NCBI RefSeq assembly: GCF_029931775.1
Contig: NC_079325.1
Location: 57,830,286 to 57,894,285 of the forward strand
DNA from: Euleptes europaea
Lineage: Eukaryota; Chordata; Lepidosauria; Squamata; Sphaerodactylidae
Direction of reading: 5' to 3'
DNA length: 64,000 bases
The position numbers and the translations under genes were made by a program. Shown piece by piece: positions 1-11,104 of the stretch (its first letter is position 1; every line of letters begins with the position of its first letter). A model generated the notes under the pieces. It did no database searches. It saw only the letters and a program-made list of their open reading frames with translations, and was not told the origin of the DNA.

Positions 1-870
1 CGCCCCGCTGGAGAGCGGGGGCGGCTGGCGGTGCGTCTGCCTGGCGAGGAGAAGGGGAGAGGGAGGCGGCGGGGCTGCCTTCTCCGCCGGGGAGGGCGAC
101 GCCTGTCTCATTAGCGGGTTGGGGGGAGAGAGATTGGGAACTGCGGGAAGGGATAATTGCAGACCCTTGATTCTTGCTGCTGGGCTGTTGCGTAACGAGT
201 GGGGCTGGGCGAGGGCTTATCGGTAATTCGAATTAGAAATAAGGCACTGGAGCTCAAATCTGTTCTGACAGCTCTGCCCCTAATTCTGAATGTGTTGGGA
301 CTGGCAGCAGGTGGCCAATTGCAAAGTACTCTGCACATGCTCTGGGGTGCCCTCCAGGTTTGGGATGGGCTGTGGCTCGATGGTGGGTTTGATCCCCGGC
401 ATCTCCGGTTGGGGGGACTGGGCGGGTGGGTGATGTGGAGGACCCCTGCCTGGGACCCTGGAGAGCCGCTGCCGGACGTGCTGCTGACCCCGCCCTCCCC
501 CTGGCCGCGCCCGGCCGACGCTCAGCTGGCCGGTTGGGGTGCTGCGCCCTGCCCACTCCTGCGCCTCCTCGCTGCCTCCGATGCTGCTCCCGGTTCCCGC
601 CCGGTGGCCGACCTGAGGGTCTCTGCCCGTTTCCTCTCCTGGCTGGTGTCCTGCGGAGGAGAGAGAGGGCGTGGGTAAGCCTGCGTCCTGCCGCCCTGGC
701 CTCCCCCAGGCCCCGGCGTCAGCCTTCCCCCCATCTTCCCTCACTTCCCCGTTTGTGCCGGGTGAGACTGGGCGTCCCTCCGCGGAGGGGAGAGAGGCAT
801 CCGCACTACATCCCGCGATCCCTGCCGGAGGGTCCATCGTGGGACACAGAATATATTTTTTCTTGTTTTC
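1..870 (+). promoter_or_regulatory. CpG island, likely FAM163B promoter and 5' UTR exon
   Basis: Seen: high G+C with frequent CpG, especially 1-130 and 430-840, GC-box-like GGGGGCGG near the left edge, and a sharp switch to AT-rich sequence after about 870. It lies upstream of the FAM163B start exon, which itself begins with a splice acceptor at 2127, so a noncoding first exon must lie further upstream. Inference: this island holds the promoter and first exon. The window starts inside it, so the true start site may lie outside. Open frames within it are GC artefacts. Confidence 0.55.
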
Positions 871-1339
871 TTCCTCTAAAAACTAGGTGCATCTTACGGT
901 CAGATGCGTCTTATGGAGTGAAAAATGCATAGGTATCTAACGCCATTTGCACATAACAAAATATGTATTTTATCAAATTGTTGAACTGAAATACAATTAA
1001 GATAACCAGTGATATTTTAGGGAGCAGGCTAGCAGGTGGGGCCCATTACTTACATCATAGGAGCCTACACAACACAAAACACTGTTGCTGTATGTAGGTT
1101 TTATTTTATTTGTTTTTTATCTTATATTTTGGAAATGTACATCCAGTTTTTTTTCCTTTACATTTTTTTGGGTCCCCCAAGAGAGTGGGCCCCTAATCTA
1201 TAGCTTGTTTAGCTTATGCGTAAATCCGGCACTGGGAGGGGGGGAATCAGCCCTAGATGATTCCATAGACATCCATCATGGGTTTCTTTGTAAGCTGCAT
1301 TGAGTCCCCAGTGGGGAGAAAAGTGGGGCAGAAATGCTT
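871..1339. other. Intronic/intergenic AT-rich stretch, no gene
   Basis: No exon or clear element end was recognised. About 885-925 carries the phrase GTCTTATGGAGTGAAAAAT, which resembles the edge of a known vertebrate DNA-transposon repeat, but no matching partner end was found, so it is left unassigned. Confidence 0.4.
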
Positions 1340-1850
1340 CAGTGAATACAGCTCACTAGCTGGTATACCCCCCAAAGAGCATTACGATCTGCTGATAATG
1401 ATCTACTGGTGGTCCCTGGCCTTAAGAGTGTGCAGCGGTCCTCGACAAGAGCCAGGGCCTGGCTCTGGCCTGGTGGGATGCTGCTGTCTGGTGATATCAG
1501 GGCCCTGTGGGACCTTAATGAGTTCTGCAGGGCCTGCAAGACAGAGCTTTTCCGCCAGGCCTACAGTTGAGGGCAGCCGCGGGTATAACATCTGCTGGCC
1601 TCCCTATTCCCCCCCCCCCCCGTATTATTTGCTGGAATCCATCTGAGGGGGTGGCCTGCCTGTCTACTCGGTCAAGTCAGTAGAATTGGAGCACCATCTT
1701 GAGACTTGTCTGGTTTAAGCTAAAGTGTTATTGTTTTGATGTTTTAAATTTTTATGGCTGATGTATATTTTAATGATGTGAGCCGCCCTGAGCCGAGTCT
1801 TGGCCAGGGAGGGCGGGCAAGACATCGCGTAAACAAGCAAATGTGTCCTT
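1340..1850 (+). mobile_element. Squamate LINE/SINE 3' tail
   Basis: Seen: a block with a TGGTGGGATGCTGCTGTCT-like segment, then GACCTTAATGAGTTCTGCAGG, GGGCCTGCAAGACAGAGCTTTTCC, an AT-rich stretch with TTTTATG, and the ending GAGCCGCCCTGAGCCGAG followed by GGGAGGGCGGGC. A second copy with the same order of blocks lies at about 26540-27460, which supports an interspersed repeat. The closing phrase is a common tail in reptile genomes. Family assignment (CR1/L2-like versus SINE) is not settled. Confidence 0.55.
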
Positions 1851-2150
1851 TGGAGAGAAAGGCTGCAGTCGGTCTGCGTTGCCTGATGGAGCGTTGGCAG
1901 AGATTCCCCCGCCTTGCAGGAGCGTGACGTGGCAGGTGGGGTCATGGCTGCACAGCAGCAGCAACCTTGCTGGAGATCCTCTTGGATCATGTCTTGTTGC
2001 TCCTAAACAATACCTCTGCCTCAGGCAGCTGCTTTGATTGGCCGTGGGGTTGTGTATGGGTTGTTTTAACCTGTTGCTTCTCTAGCCGTGCAGTTCCTAA
2101 TGCTTTCCACCTGTTGTGTCTTTTCAGGGTGTTAATGGAGAAGAGGTCGA

Positions 2151-4164
2151 ATGACAGCCGGAACTGTGGTCATCACAGGCGGAATATTAGCGACTGTCAT
2201 CTTACTTTGTATCATAGCTGTGCTCTGCTACTGTAGGCTTCAGGTACTTGGATTAAGCAAAGTGGGTGGCCAAGATCAGTTCCTTCTTTCTTCCTCCAAA
2301 TTGTTACAAGGATTGTGATGCAGACTCTGTGTGTTGTCCCAATTGGGTACAGTCCCAAGCACTGGAAGCCCCCCTCTTTCACCATCTTGCGGTCCCAAGT
2401 GGGGTTCATTGATGGGGCAAAATTCCTGAATATAGACAGGCTAATAAATTGAAAGTGCAGTTATGAAATAAATGAACCAATGTAAAATTTAGTCTCATTC
2501 ATGACACTGTGCGGCAGCTCCATCTGTCCGTCACATTTTTATCTCTTCTTTCTCTGAAGATGAATTGCAAAATGAGTGTGCGTAGCACCCTTCTTCCTCA
2601 CCCCAGGGTCCCTGCAGGTATTGGTCTCTGCACTGGAAGGCAGGAATGTCCTGGTGCAAATCTGTGGCTTCTTTTCTAGATTGTGGGTATGTCCAGACGT
2701 GGACTCCTGCGCATGGCTCTGGTCTCTGGGTCTCAAAAAGGCAAAGGTGCCAAAAAGGACTTTGGAATGAGCAGGATAAAAATGTAGTGAACAGATAAGT
2801 ATGTGGAGAGGGGAGGCCTCAGCCTGAAAACTGAAGTGGTACAGCCCTGCCTTGGCGGGGGGGGGGGGGGCTTCTTGTGAGAACTAAGCCCAGGGTGCTA
2901 AGCCTTCTTTTCTTCTAACACTGGGCTTTTCAGCTCGCTTGACTCACTCCTGGTTTTCTTGGCCGTCAATCCACAAGCATTGGAATCGGTTTGGGCAGGA
3001 ATCTTCCGCACATCTGCCCTCCCTTTTGGAGTTTCTTCTGAATGTGCCTGAAACAATGAGGATTTTAAAAGGAGGGTGCTGTCATCATTGGTGGTGTCAC
3101 AGCCCCCCTTTTAAAAAAAGAACCAAAATATCAATATAGTCTTAGAGCATTGTAACAATAGGCTTAGCAGGTTCTCTGAATTCCCAGATTTAATTTAAAA
3201 ACAAAAATAAGTCTCTTCCATTGTGGAGATATACCTTTCCCCCCGTATCTCTATGAAGGAAGGGGATAAAGGCTAGCTTTTTAAAAATGAAAAATGGGAA
3301 TGCAACATACCTGCCAGGTCTGTTGTTACAATGCTCTAGCAATATATCGATATTTTAGTGTCATTTAAAAGGGTGGGGGGAGGAGAGGGAGTGGTTTGAC
3401 CACCACAGTCCAATCATGGAAAAAGGGGGCTGGAGGTGGGTGGGAGTGGGCAGGACAGAGAAAACCGACAGAAACATGATGCACAAGGGAAAAGGTGACT
3501 CAGAATCAGCTTCCAGGGTAATATATCAGGGTAATAGTTGTCTCAAAAGAATCAGAAAAAAATTGGGGGGGGGGGACAAAAAAGGGCCCTCTCAGCAGGG
3601 TTCTAATTCATGATTGTGTTGGGGGATGTTTGTTGTGGTTTTATGATTGTGGTTGCTTTACTGATGTTTTAAGCTGCTGTGTGGACATTGTCAAAAAGCA
3701 TAACTATAAATGGGGAAAGAGGAGGTGGGGCTGGTCCTTGAACCTTGGCTACTGATTTTTCTTGGGTATTTCCCCAGTATTATTGCTGCAAGAAGGACGA
3801 ATCAGAGGAAGACGCAGACGAGCCGGACTTTGCTGTGGATTCCCACATCCCTCCACTCCATTGCAACCGCAACGTGGCGCTGACCAACGGCCCTTCCTTG
3901 TACCATTCGTCCCCCTACAAAAAGCCCTCCCAGTGCCGGACGGTCTGTCCCAGCTGCTCCCATTTTGAGCCTCCCACGTTCTTCCTGCAGGAGCCGGAAG
4001 AGGAAGTCCGGAATGGAGGCGACCGCATCAACTACAAGGCCATCAGCCAGGAAGACCTGGAGCTGCCTGTCACCGTGGCCAGCCTGCAGGCCCTGAATCC
4101 CAACCGCCTGTCGGCCATGCGCGAAGCCTTCTCCCGTAGCCGGAGCATCAGCACCGACGTCTGA
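2151..4164 (+). CDS. FAM163B: FAM163B, small neural single-pass membrane protein (two coding exons)
   Basis: Coding exons are 2151-2243 (exon 2128-2243, after acceptor TCTTTTCAG) and 3778-4164 (acceptor TTTCCCCAG). They join in phase 0 after codon 31 and give 159 residues ending SRSISTDV, close to the family length. Residues 1-31 hold the invariant family N-terminus [11 protein letters not shown] and a hydrophobic membrane segment (about 7-27), then the YYCCKK juxtamembrane cysteines. The acidic [11 protein letters not shown] stretch and the [15 protein letters not shown] block mark FAM163B rather than FAM163A. The reading frame is intact. The family is neural-enriched and its biochemical role is poorly known. 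The only start used is the conserved ATG 23 nt into the exon. The 1.5-kb intron holds a palindromic MITE. ADAMTSL2 converges from the other strand. Confidence 0.95.
2244..3102 (+). other. FAM163B intron, 5' part
   Basis: Intron opens with GTACTTGG after the CAG of codon 31. It is unremarkable apart from a run of about 13 G at about 2859-2870. No RNA gene or further exon was recognised. Confidence 0.6.
3103..3380. mobile_element. Palindromic MITE-like element in FAM163B intron
   Basis: Seen: left end CCCCCCTTTTAAA followed by ACCAAAATATCAATAT and AGAGCATTGTAACAA. The right end carries the inverse of the same blocks (TTGTTACAATGCTCT, ATCGATATTTTAGTG, TTTAAAAGGGTGGGG). Imperfect terminal inverted repeats of roughly 55 bp bound a 278-bp element without coding capacity. 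No clear target duplication, so the superfamily is not assigned. Confidence 0.5.
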
Positions 4165-4332
4165 CGCAGGCGGCACAACTGCTGCAGCCACCCAGAGGGT
4201 GGTGGATGTTTTTCTACCTTCTTGCGGCTTTTAAAAACAGCGTCACTCTTTTTCATGAAGAAAATCTACGGGGAGTCTTTTAAACTGATGAATGTATTTA
4301 TATGTTATTACATATAGCTCTATGTACCTATT

Positions 4333-4338
4333 AATAAA
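4333..4338 (+). terminator. FAM163B: FAM163B poly(A) signal
   Basis: AATAAA, 169 nt after the stop codon, in an AT-rich 3' UTR (TATATGTTATTACATATAG just upstream). Cleavage would fall at about 4350-4360. The 3' UTR is therefore short, about 190 nt. Confidence 0.75.
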
Positions 4339-4349
4339 GCATTGCTTAA

Positions 4350-4735
4350 AGGGAGGGGGAGGGGGGACAGAATGCCAATAGGGGTGAGTGGCCACGTAGG
4401 TTTTCTAAAGCTAAACATTGGGACTGATTTTCTTTCTTTTCTTTTTTATAAAGAGGAGATTTTGATACTGGGACTCCTTTTGTATGCAAAGAACATCATC
4501 CCGCTCTGAGCCAGTGTGAAGACCAGGGTGTGTCTGGCATGGAGGGGCAAGGGGGGCATCCTTAGCTGCCATTATGCACCACCCTTCCCTTCCCTCCATC
4601 ATCCCCAGATGGGCTGGGGAGGATCGTGTCAATACTTCCTAACCCTCCTAGGCCAACTTCCTGGGTGAGCAGAGCAACTTCCCAGCTTGTCTCGTATTGC
4701 AAAAGATGCCCCCCACCTTAATGCCTTTCACTGAG
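4350..4735. other. Intergenic, nothing recognised
   Basis: Ordinary sequence after the FAM163B poly(A) site with short T/C-rich and G-rich runs. No exon, RNA or element end seen. Confidence 0.5.
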
Positions 4736-4821
4736 AGTGCATTCCTAAGGAGAGTTACTCCAGTCTAAACCTATTCATTTCAATGGGCTTAGACTGAAGT
4801 AACTCTCCTTAGGAATGCACT
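4736..4821. repeat. 86-bp near-perfect hairpin repeat
   Basis: AGTGCATTCCTAAGGAGAGT at the left returns as its inverse at the right. About 33 of 34 bases pair across a loop containing ATTCATTTCAATGGG. It could be a tiny MITE or a fragment of a known squamate repeat that contains this inverted motif. Confidence 0.6.
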
Positions 4822-5139
4822 GTGAGCCCCCCCCCCCCAGGAGTGGAGTCTGAACAGGAAGGAAGTGAAGGAAGCCGGCACCCGATCTCTTTGCAGGGTC
4901 CAGGTGAGCTTCCTGGAGAGGCAGCCTGGCATCCCTCGGGGATGAGGGGCTGGCAGCCCCCTCCTTTAACCGCATTCATTGAGCACTGTCTGCTCCCCTC
5001 TTTGAAGAAACTGATTACTGCTTTATTTTGTTAAGTATTGTTTGTAGGGGGGCCACGTGCGTGACATGGCACTTTACATAAGCGGGGGGGGGGAGACAAC
5101 CCCTCTTACAATTCAAACAAAATTAACCTCTGATAAGAT

Positions 5140-5262
5140 TATGATAATGTTTTATTTTATTTATTCATTATTTAAAACATTTATTAGCTGCCTGTCTTCC
5201 TCACAGAGCTTAAGGCAGCTTACAACATAAACACATAAAATAAAATATATTAAAAATATTTT
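5140..5262 (-). mobile_element. LINE/SINE 3' tail, minus strand
   Basis: Read on the - strand it gives TGTTGTAAGCTGCCTTAAGC then CTCTGTGAGGAAGACAGGCAG and an AT-rich TAAATAAAATAAAAC end. This is the generic tail of reptile LINE-derived repeats. Truncated, no coding part. Confidence 0.45.
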
Positions 5263-6779
5263 CACCCTGTCAGCTGACTGAAGAAATCTTTTTGTTGATT
5301 AATCATAAGAGTTTTAATTGACTGATTAATTGATTCCATTTGCATCCGAGTGCAAACCACCTCTGAGATACGGTCTACCTGCTTTCCCCCGGGGAAAGAT
5401 CCCTCCGATGGTGCCTCTCCTAAGGTGACACTGGCCATTGGCACTTTTTATGTTGTCTTTATCATCCTTATTCACTTATACACATAAACACACACAAGAA
5501 TAGAACAAAACAAAGAACCACCAATTTACAACATGGTGAAAAAATACTGTAGTACATTTTCAATATATTTGTTATTCCAATGCATTACAAATATTGCCCA
5601 TTTTTCAATGAATTTGTTACTCTGTATTTACTATTAATTAATGCAATCACTGAAATCCTCTTGTACCAGTCCATCTTCCCCAAAAACATTTATTTATTCC
5701 CCCCCCCCAATAAATGTATGGATACGGGCTGCTGCAATGAAATTCAAGATAATTTCTGAATCTTCCACATGGATTGTTTTTTAAGCCATCCTAAAACAAC
5801 CACCATCAGAAGATTATATCCTGTCATTTCCATGACTAGTGTCAAAACTTCTTTTCAGTATTTATCTATTGCCAAAACATATGTAGGAAGTGAACTGCAG
5901 AGCTCAGACAGCATCAACTCCATCTAGCACAGGATTATAGATGCGCAGCCTAGGTTAGATGGTGTCAGGTACCACTAGAACTGAGACTGATGGAATTAAA
6001 TGGAAGAAAGATTTAGACCAAATCCATTTCCAGTCTTCATTTGATGTAACTACCCTCAGATCTCTATCCCATTTTCTCTAAAAATTGACAGGTTCCTCTC
6101 TCGTCTTAGCTAAAAATCTGTAAAACATACCTCTCAGCCCTTTTATAGCGTTACCATATACAGTTTTTAGCAGTATTGCGTTACGAATTAACTGAGGATT
6201 AGCTTTTTAGGCAATCAAAAAAGTTTTAAATGGATTACTTTTGCTGAAATTTTGCTAAAATTTACCTTATAGCCCAACTTTTAGCACAATCCCCAGTCGA
6301 AGCCAGAAGGAAAATATTAATCTGCTGGCACCACCAGTCCTTGGCTCCATATGAGGCCTGCTCACTTTCAGGGCTGCCTCTGCTTGTCCCCATCACCGCC
6401 TAACATACGTTTTATCAGCTGCATCCCACCAGGAACACGTGCTGATTGGGGTGTTGGACAGGTCATCTATTCCGCTGCCTCCCTCTTTCAGACGCCACTT
6501 TGACTGGGAATTCGACTGCCGGATAGGGCTCATTCTTCTCAAAATAGAAAATGGGGGGGGGGGAGAGTTCCTGTGTGGCTCTTTGATGCTAATAATTAGT
6601 CTGCCGTAAAGGTCAGAATGTTTAAAGTTACTTGCGTTGACCCAACAAGAGAGACATACATGAGGAAGCAGCCTTCCTAATGTAGAGCCCCTGTCCTTGC
6701 TGGATTGGGACCTATCCATTGATCAAAGAACCAGGCTGGAAATCTAGAAAGAGAGGATTTGGTTGAAATGGCTGAGAAT
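5263..6779. other. AT-rich intergenic stretch, possible old LINE 3' UTR
   Basis: No gene. 5459-6340 is rich in T and has many short A/T runs, a look common to L1 3' UTR debris, but I cannot identify element ends or coding remnants. G/C homopolymers occur at about 5701-5709 and 6554-6564. Left unassigned. Confidence 0.35.
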
Positions 6780-7163
6780 AATGGCTGAGTTGTTTTCTGT
6801 TGCCCCAGAAGGTCAGACCAGAAACAACGGGTTGAAATTAAATCAAAGGAGTTTTCGTCTAGACATTAGGAAGAATTTTCTAACCGTTAGAGCTGTTCCT
6901 CAGTGGATCAGGCTTCCTCGGGAGGTGTGAGTGCTCCTTCTCTGGAGGTTTTTAAGAAGAGGTTAGATGGCCATCTGCCAGCAATGCTGATTCTATGGCC
7001 TTAGGCAGATGATGAGAGGGAGGGCATCCTGGCCATCTTCTGGACATGGAGTGGGGGTCACTGGGGGTATGTGGGGGAGGAGTTCGCTGTAAGTTTCCTG
7101 CATTGTGCAGGGGGTTGGACTAGATGACCCTGATGGTACCTTCCAACTCTATGATTCTATGAT
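6780..7163 (+). mobile_element. CR1 LINE 3' end
   Basis: Contains the CR1 ORF2 C-terminal coding remnant (GTTGTTTTCTGTTGCCCCAG, AGACATTAGGAAGAATTTTC), the 3' UTR phrase GGGGGTTGGACTAGATGACC, and the characteristic repeat end TCTATGATTCTATGAT. 5'-truncated as is usual for CR1. Confidence 0.85.
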
Positions 7164-7290
7164 CATTTTGTTTGATTGTGGATTTTTAACAGCTAACATC
7201 TCAAATTAGCCATTTGTGCAAATTAGCCCCCCCCCCACCACCACATCCAGTCAACAGGAACTTTTCATCTGGCCTTCGGATTGTTTAACC
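7164..7290. repeat. Spacer with left hAT target duplication
   Basis: Short spacer. 7283-7290 is GTTTAACC, the left copy of the 8-bp target duplication of the following hAT element. The right copy is at 9020-9027. Confidence 0.85.
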
Positions 7291-7847
7291 CAGTGGTGGC
7301 GTACCTATGGCACACATGCCAGAGATTGCACTCAAAGCCCTCTCTGTGGGCACGCGCGCCGTTGCCCCAGCACAGAAAAGCAGCCCCAGCAGCAGGAGGG
7401 GCGGCGGGAGGGATCCCCCGAGCCCCCTCATGGTGGCGACCCCTGCCTGCAGCCCCGGCTCTTCCACCGGGCAGCCTCTCTCCTCTCCTTTTGGCAGCCA
7501 CGAGGGGAGGGGTGGGGGGAGAAAGTTGAGCTCCCCGGGTCATCTCGCCGTCACCAGGGCACCTGCAAGCTTCCCTCTCTCCCCCCCTCAACGGTGCAGG
7601 GTGACCTTGCTGCGGCCGCCCCCCAGGGGCCGGGACTGGCCGGGATGGCTGGCAGCGTGTCCGGGCCACCCAGAACTGCTGCTGCTTGCGCGGCCTCGCC
7701 AACTTCCCTGAGGCTGCAGTAAGTGGGTGATACTGAGGTAACGCGGCAACATCGCTTTGCTTTCCCGCCATCGCAGGAATTCCTCCCCTGGTACAATTGC
7801 CAAAGATAGGACTTTTTGGAGGACTTTGATTCATAGGCACTACACCA

Positions 7848-8785
7848 GGCATGGGGAACCTCAGGCCCAGGGGCCGTATGCGGCCCCCGAGGACATTTTT
7901 TGTGGCCCTCGGGAGCTCCGAGGCCCTGCCGCAGAGGCAGGGCACAGGGTGGCCCTCCCCGAGGGTCTTCCTGGGGCCGCGGCTTACAGGGGCGTTGCGG
8001 CGCCCTTTGGACCTCCTCTCGGCGACTGTCGGCTGTTGGTCGGCGAGAGGAGAGGGGAGGGGGAGGAACGCTTCCCCCAAGGCTGCCCCCTACAGCCATG
8101 GCGTGCAGGAATGCTGCAGCACATTGTAAGCCCCTCTCTCTGCCTGTTGGCTGTTGAGCAGCGAGGGGGAGGGAAGAGGCCGGCGGCTCCCGGCGGCAAA
8201 GCATGCATGCGGGAGCCGATCGGGCTTCGGGTGGGGGGGGGGCTTTTGTGGACTCTGGGGGGGAGGGGATGGAGACTGGGGCCTGGTTGAGCGGGTGTGT
8301 GTTTGTGTGTGGGAAGGCTTTTCTCTCTTTTCTTCCTCTTTTTCTGTCACTTTCTACTTTCTCTCCCTCTCTCCCTCTTTTTCTGTCTCTTTCTTTGTCT
8401 CCCTCCATCCTTTTTTTCCTCCGTCCTTTTCTTTCTTTCTCCCCCCTCTCCATTTCTTTCTCCCTTTCTCTCTCTCTCTCCCTCCCTCCCTTTTCCTCTT
8501 TCTCTGTTTTCCTTCCTCCCTTCCTCCCTTGCCGATTGACTGTGGGCTGCACCCCCCTGGCGCCTCGTTTGCTTGGGCCCACCGCTGGCTGCCCTCCAGC
8601 CTGGGAGGGGGGAGCGGGGGCACCCTGCAGGCCTTCTCTGTGTGGCCTCCCCTGGGGTTGCCAACCTCCAGGTGGTGGCTGGAGACCTGGCGACCCTAGC
8701 CTCTCCCCCCCGGGGAGATCTACACCTGGTATGGCCCCTGAATAATGTCATAAATGTGCAAATGGCCCTTGGTCGGAAAGAGCTT
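7848..8785 (+). mobile_element. Inner hAT-like repeat segment
   Basis: Begins CAGGCATGGGGAACC, a TIR-like start followed by GGGCCGTATGCGGCCCCCGA. A matching 3' piece TGAATAATGTCATAAATGTG ... AATGGCCCTTGGTCGG lies at about 8737-8777, but the closing inverted repeat is missing. Nested or captured inside the larger hAT element. Confidence 0.4.
8319..8530 (+). repeat. 210-bp polypyrimidine tract
   Basis: Nearly pure C/T on the + strand (TTTCTCTCTTTTCTTCC and similar). The complementary strand encodes meaningless Lys/Arg/Glu-rich open frames. Such purine-pyrimidine tracts can form triplex DNA and are replication- and assembly-prone. Confidence 0.8.
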
Positions 8786-8921
8786 TAAACAGATCAGTTC
8801 CCCTGGAGAAAATGGTAGCTTTGGAGGGTGGACTCTGTGGCATTATACCCCGCTGAAATCCCTCCCCAAACTCTGCTATCCCCCAGATCTCCAGGAATTT
8901 CCCAGCCTGGAGTTAGCAACC
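8656..8921. mobile_element. GGTTGCCAACC-type repeat, split
   Basis: Left end GGTTGCCAACCTCCAGG and right end CCTGGAGTTAGCAACC form terminal inverted repeats. The interior CAGTTCCCCTGGAGAAAATG and GGAGGGTGGACTCTGTGGCA occur in inverted orientation in a second copy at 34908-35045. The hAT-like piece 8737-8785 separates its halves. Confidence 0.55.
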
Positions 8922-9027
8922 GTATTCAGGTTAAATTGCTGTTTTGGCACTTTGCGATAAATAAGTGGGTTTGGGGTTGCAGTTTGGGCACTCGATCTCT
9001 AAAAGGTTCGCCATCACTGGTTTAACC

Positions 9028-11104
9028 CTTTGTCAGGACCATTGTGTCCCTGGACTGCATCAGCTGATGCCCCTTGTCCAATGGGCAAGCAGCTCCAGGG
9101 CAGCAGAAGGGAAGGGCCAGGTGTGAGAGCTCTGGGTTGAATGCTGGCTCTTCTCATTTCCAGTGCAGACCCAAATGTGGCCTGGAGGCTTCTAAATGCG
9201 CCTCCCCTGGGCATCACACACGGGTCGTACTGGAGTGACAGCCAGCATTCATTCCAGTAAAGGAGAATTGCCTGGTGGCTTAGACCCAGTGTTTGGGCAT
9301 AGCTGCATGAGGAGAAAGTGCCCCCATCACAATGATGAACGCCGTCCAGACAGATGAGACAGCACTGTGGTTGTCACTGTGATGAAGTAAATGTGATCCA
9401 TCTTGGTAAGACTCGGCTAACAATTCAAATGGAACCCTGGAGAGCTCATGTGCCATTCACCTCAACTTGCTTCATCAAAAATAACGCCCAGTGTGGCAAG
9501 TTTTAATGTTGGTGCGCCAAACCATCCAGCTCTGGCAGCCTTTGGGCAGCCGTTCTTATCTATCAAAACCTTGCTCCTCTCCCTCAGTTATGATAAAGAG
9601 CTTGACCACAGGGCCCATTCTTTGCCTTCCAGTTAAAATGTGCTCTTCTCATCCCTCCAACCAAGCCAAGAGACGCTGGCAGAGAAACAAAGCAGACTGT
9701 TGGCTCACCTTGGGAACGCATTGCCCTTGGGACGTACAAAGAACTGGTTTCTACTTTCTCAGCAACGCTGTATGATATCTGGACTAAATCCTCAGCCCAG
9801 CAATTGCCGGATGAGGTGGCCGCACGCTCAAGCGGGTGGCTTTAAGACATGGTTCTGTGAGTGAATTGCACACGTTGGGGGTGAGGGGAAGCCCCTGCTT
9901 ATAAGGCAGCAAAAGACCTCCTGCAGCCTTGGCTAAAAATTTCAGCCTAAAGCGTTTTTTAAATTGTTGGGCATTGTTTTTACGGACAAGTTGATTCTTT
10001 TATAGCTTGATAGCTTAAACATTACTGACATTTCTCGGGCTGGAGTGGTGATTCTTTTTCCCCCCTGTTTCAGTTCATAGTTACTTTCAGTATCTTACCT
10101 GGGTTGTGTCTGATTGGAGACACACAATTCAGGGGGAGGGAAGTGTGCCCAGTTTCTGTTGCTGTGTTTTGCTGGGGAGTGGTGTTCAGTCTTTGATGTG
10201 ATCTGATGTAACAGCTGCCGCTTCTGCAGAATTCTGGGTCAAGTTTGTACAATTCTTAACATTTGCATTTGTTTCAATAGCATTTCAAAGAAACGTTTTG
10301 GATTTGTTGCATTTAATATGTGACTGTGTTTAATCTATTTTTCTCTCATTTTTTTCTAGTATGTATTTTAAATTCCATCTAATGACTTCACCTTCACATG
10401 TGGTAAACTTGTACAGGACTTACAAACTCTGAGAACAAAAATAAAAATAATAATAAACTTTTATCTTTGACTTTATCAGAGGCATCAGCAAGGGTGGATT
10501 CTGGGATTCTGCACAAGGCCCGAGAAGTCACATAAAGAGCAAAATTTTGTTACCTCAGTATTTCAACTTTTCTTTCTTTTCTTTCTTTGAGTGTCTAGTA
10601 CAGTGTTCCCCAAATTTGTGATAGCTAAGGCACATCTGTTTCCTAAATTGTGTTTCCAGTTCTAGAATACGAGTAAGGGAGAATGACTGAACCTCAGTAG
10701 AGCCCACTATGGTTTCCGCATGACTCGCTGTTCTGAGCAGGCATCCTGGCTTTAATTAACACCGATGACGTGGGGCAGCCTCCATTGAGGGAGCGTGATT
10801 CCGCTGCTTCTCTGCAGCAGGAGTGATAAAAAGATCCAGTGACAACCAATGCCAGGAGAGGACAGGGCAATGACTCACTCAGAGACACAGTTGGCAGCTG
10901 CTTCTTAGGGCTCACAGGTGTTATTTAACTTTATTACTCATCCCACTGAACAGCTCCTTTTACAGCTTCTAGCCTAGGTGCAAGGCGAAAGCTTATAGTT
11001 TTGGATTCTCATGTCCACCTTTTCAGTATGGATTTTTACAACAACCCCAGGAAGGGTGCCAAGGCGGCTCAGCGAGGTTTCCATCGAGGGGGTGGGGCAG
11101 TTTG
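9028..11104. other. Intergenic region, nothing recognised
   Basis: About 2 kb between FAM163B and ADAMTSL2 with no convincing exon, RNA gene or element end. Small A-rich (10437-10458) and CTTT-rich (10569-10590) tracts only. Conserved noncoding elements could be present but cannot be judged from one sequence. Confidence 0.4.

Larger units (their letters stand above)
7291..9019. mobile_element. Non-autonomous hAT DNA transposon (composite)
   Basis: Left terminal repeat CAGTGGTGGCGTACC and right end GGTTCGCCATCACTG are inverted copies (about 13 of 15). Both flanks carry the identical 8-bp GTTTAACC, the target-duplication length of hAT elements. The right subterminal block has TTGGCACTTTGCGATAAATA, seen in amniote hAT-derived repeats. 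The 1.73-kb interior is very GC-rich and contains other repeat pieces: a second hAT-like segment, a pyrimidine tract and a GGTTGCCAACC element. No transposase. Long open frames inside are compositional artefacts. Confidence 0.85.

Noticed and set aside
199-932. Overlapping open frames on both strands in the CpG island
   Set aside because: GC-rich sequence has few stops. The frames lack family similarity and lie where a promoter and noncoding exon are expected.
7265-8751. Long - and + strand open frames (up to 343 codons) with Lys/Arg/Glu- or Ser/Leu/Phe-rich sequence
   Set aside because: They are read-through of the GC-rich hAT interior and the polypyrimidine tract, not genes.
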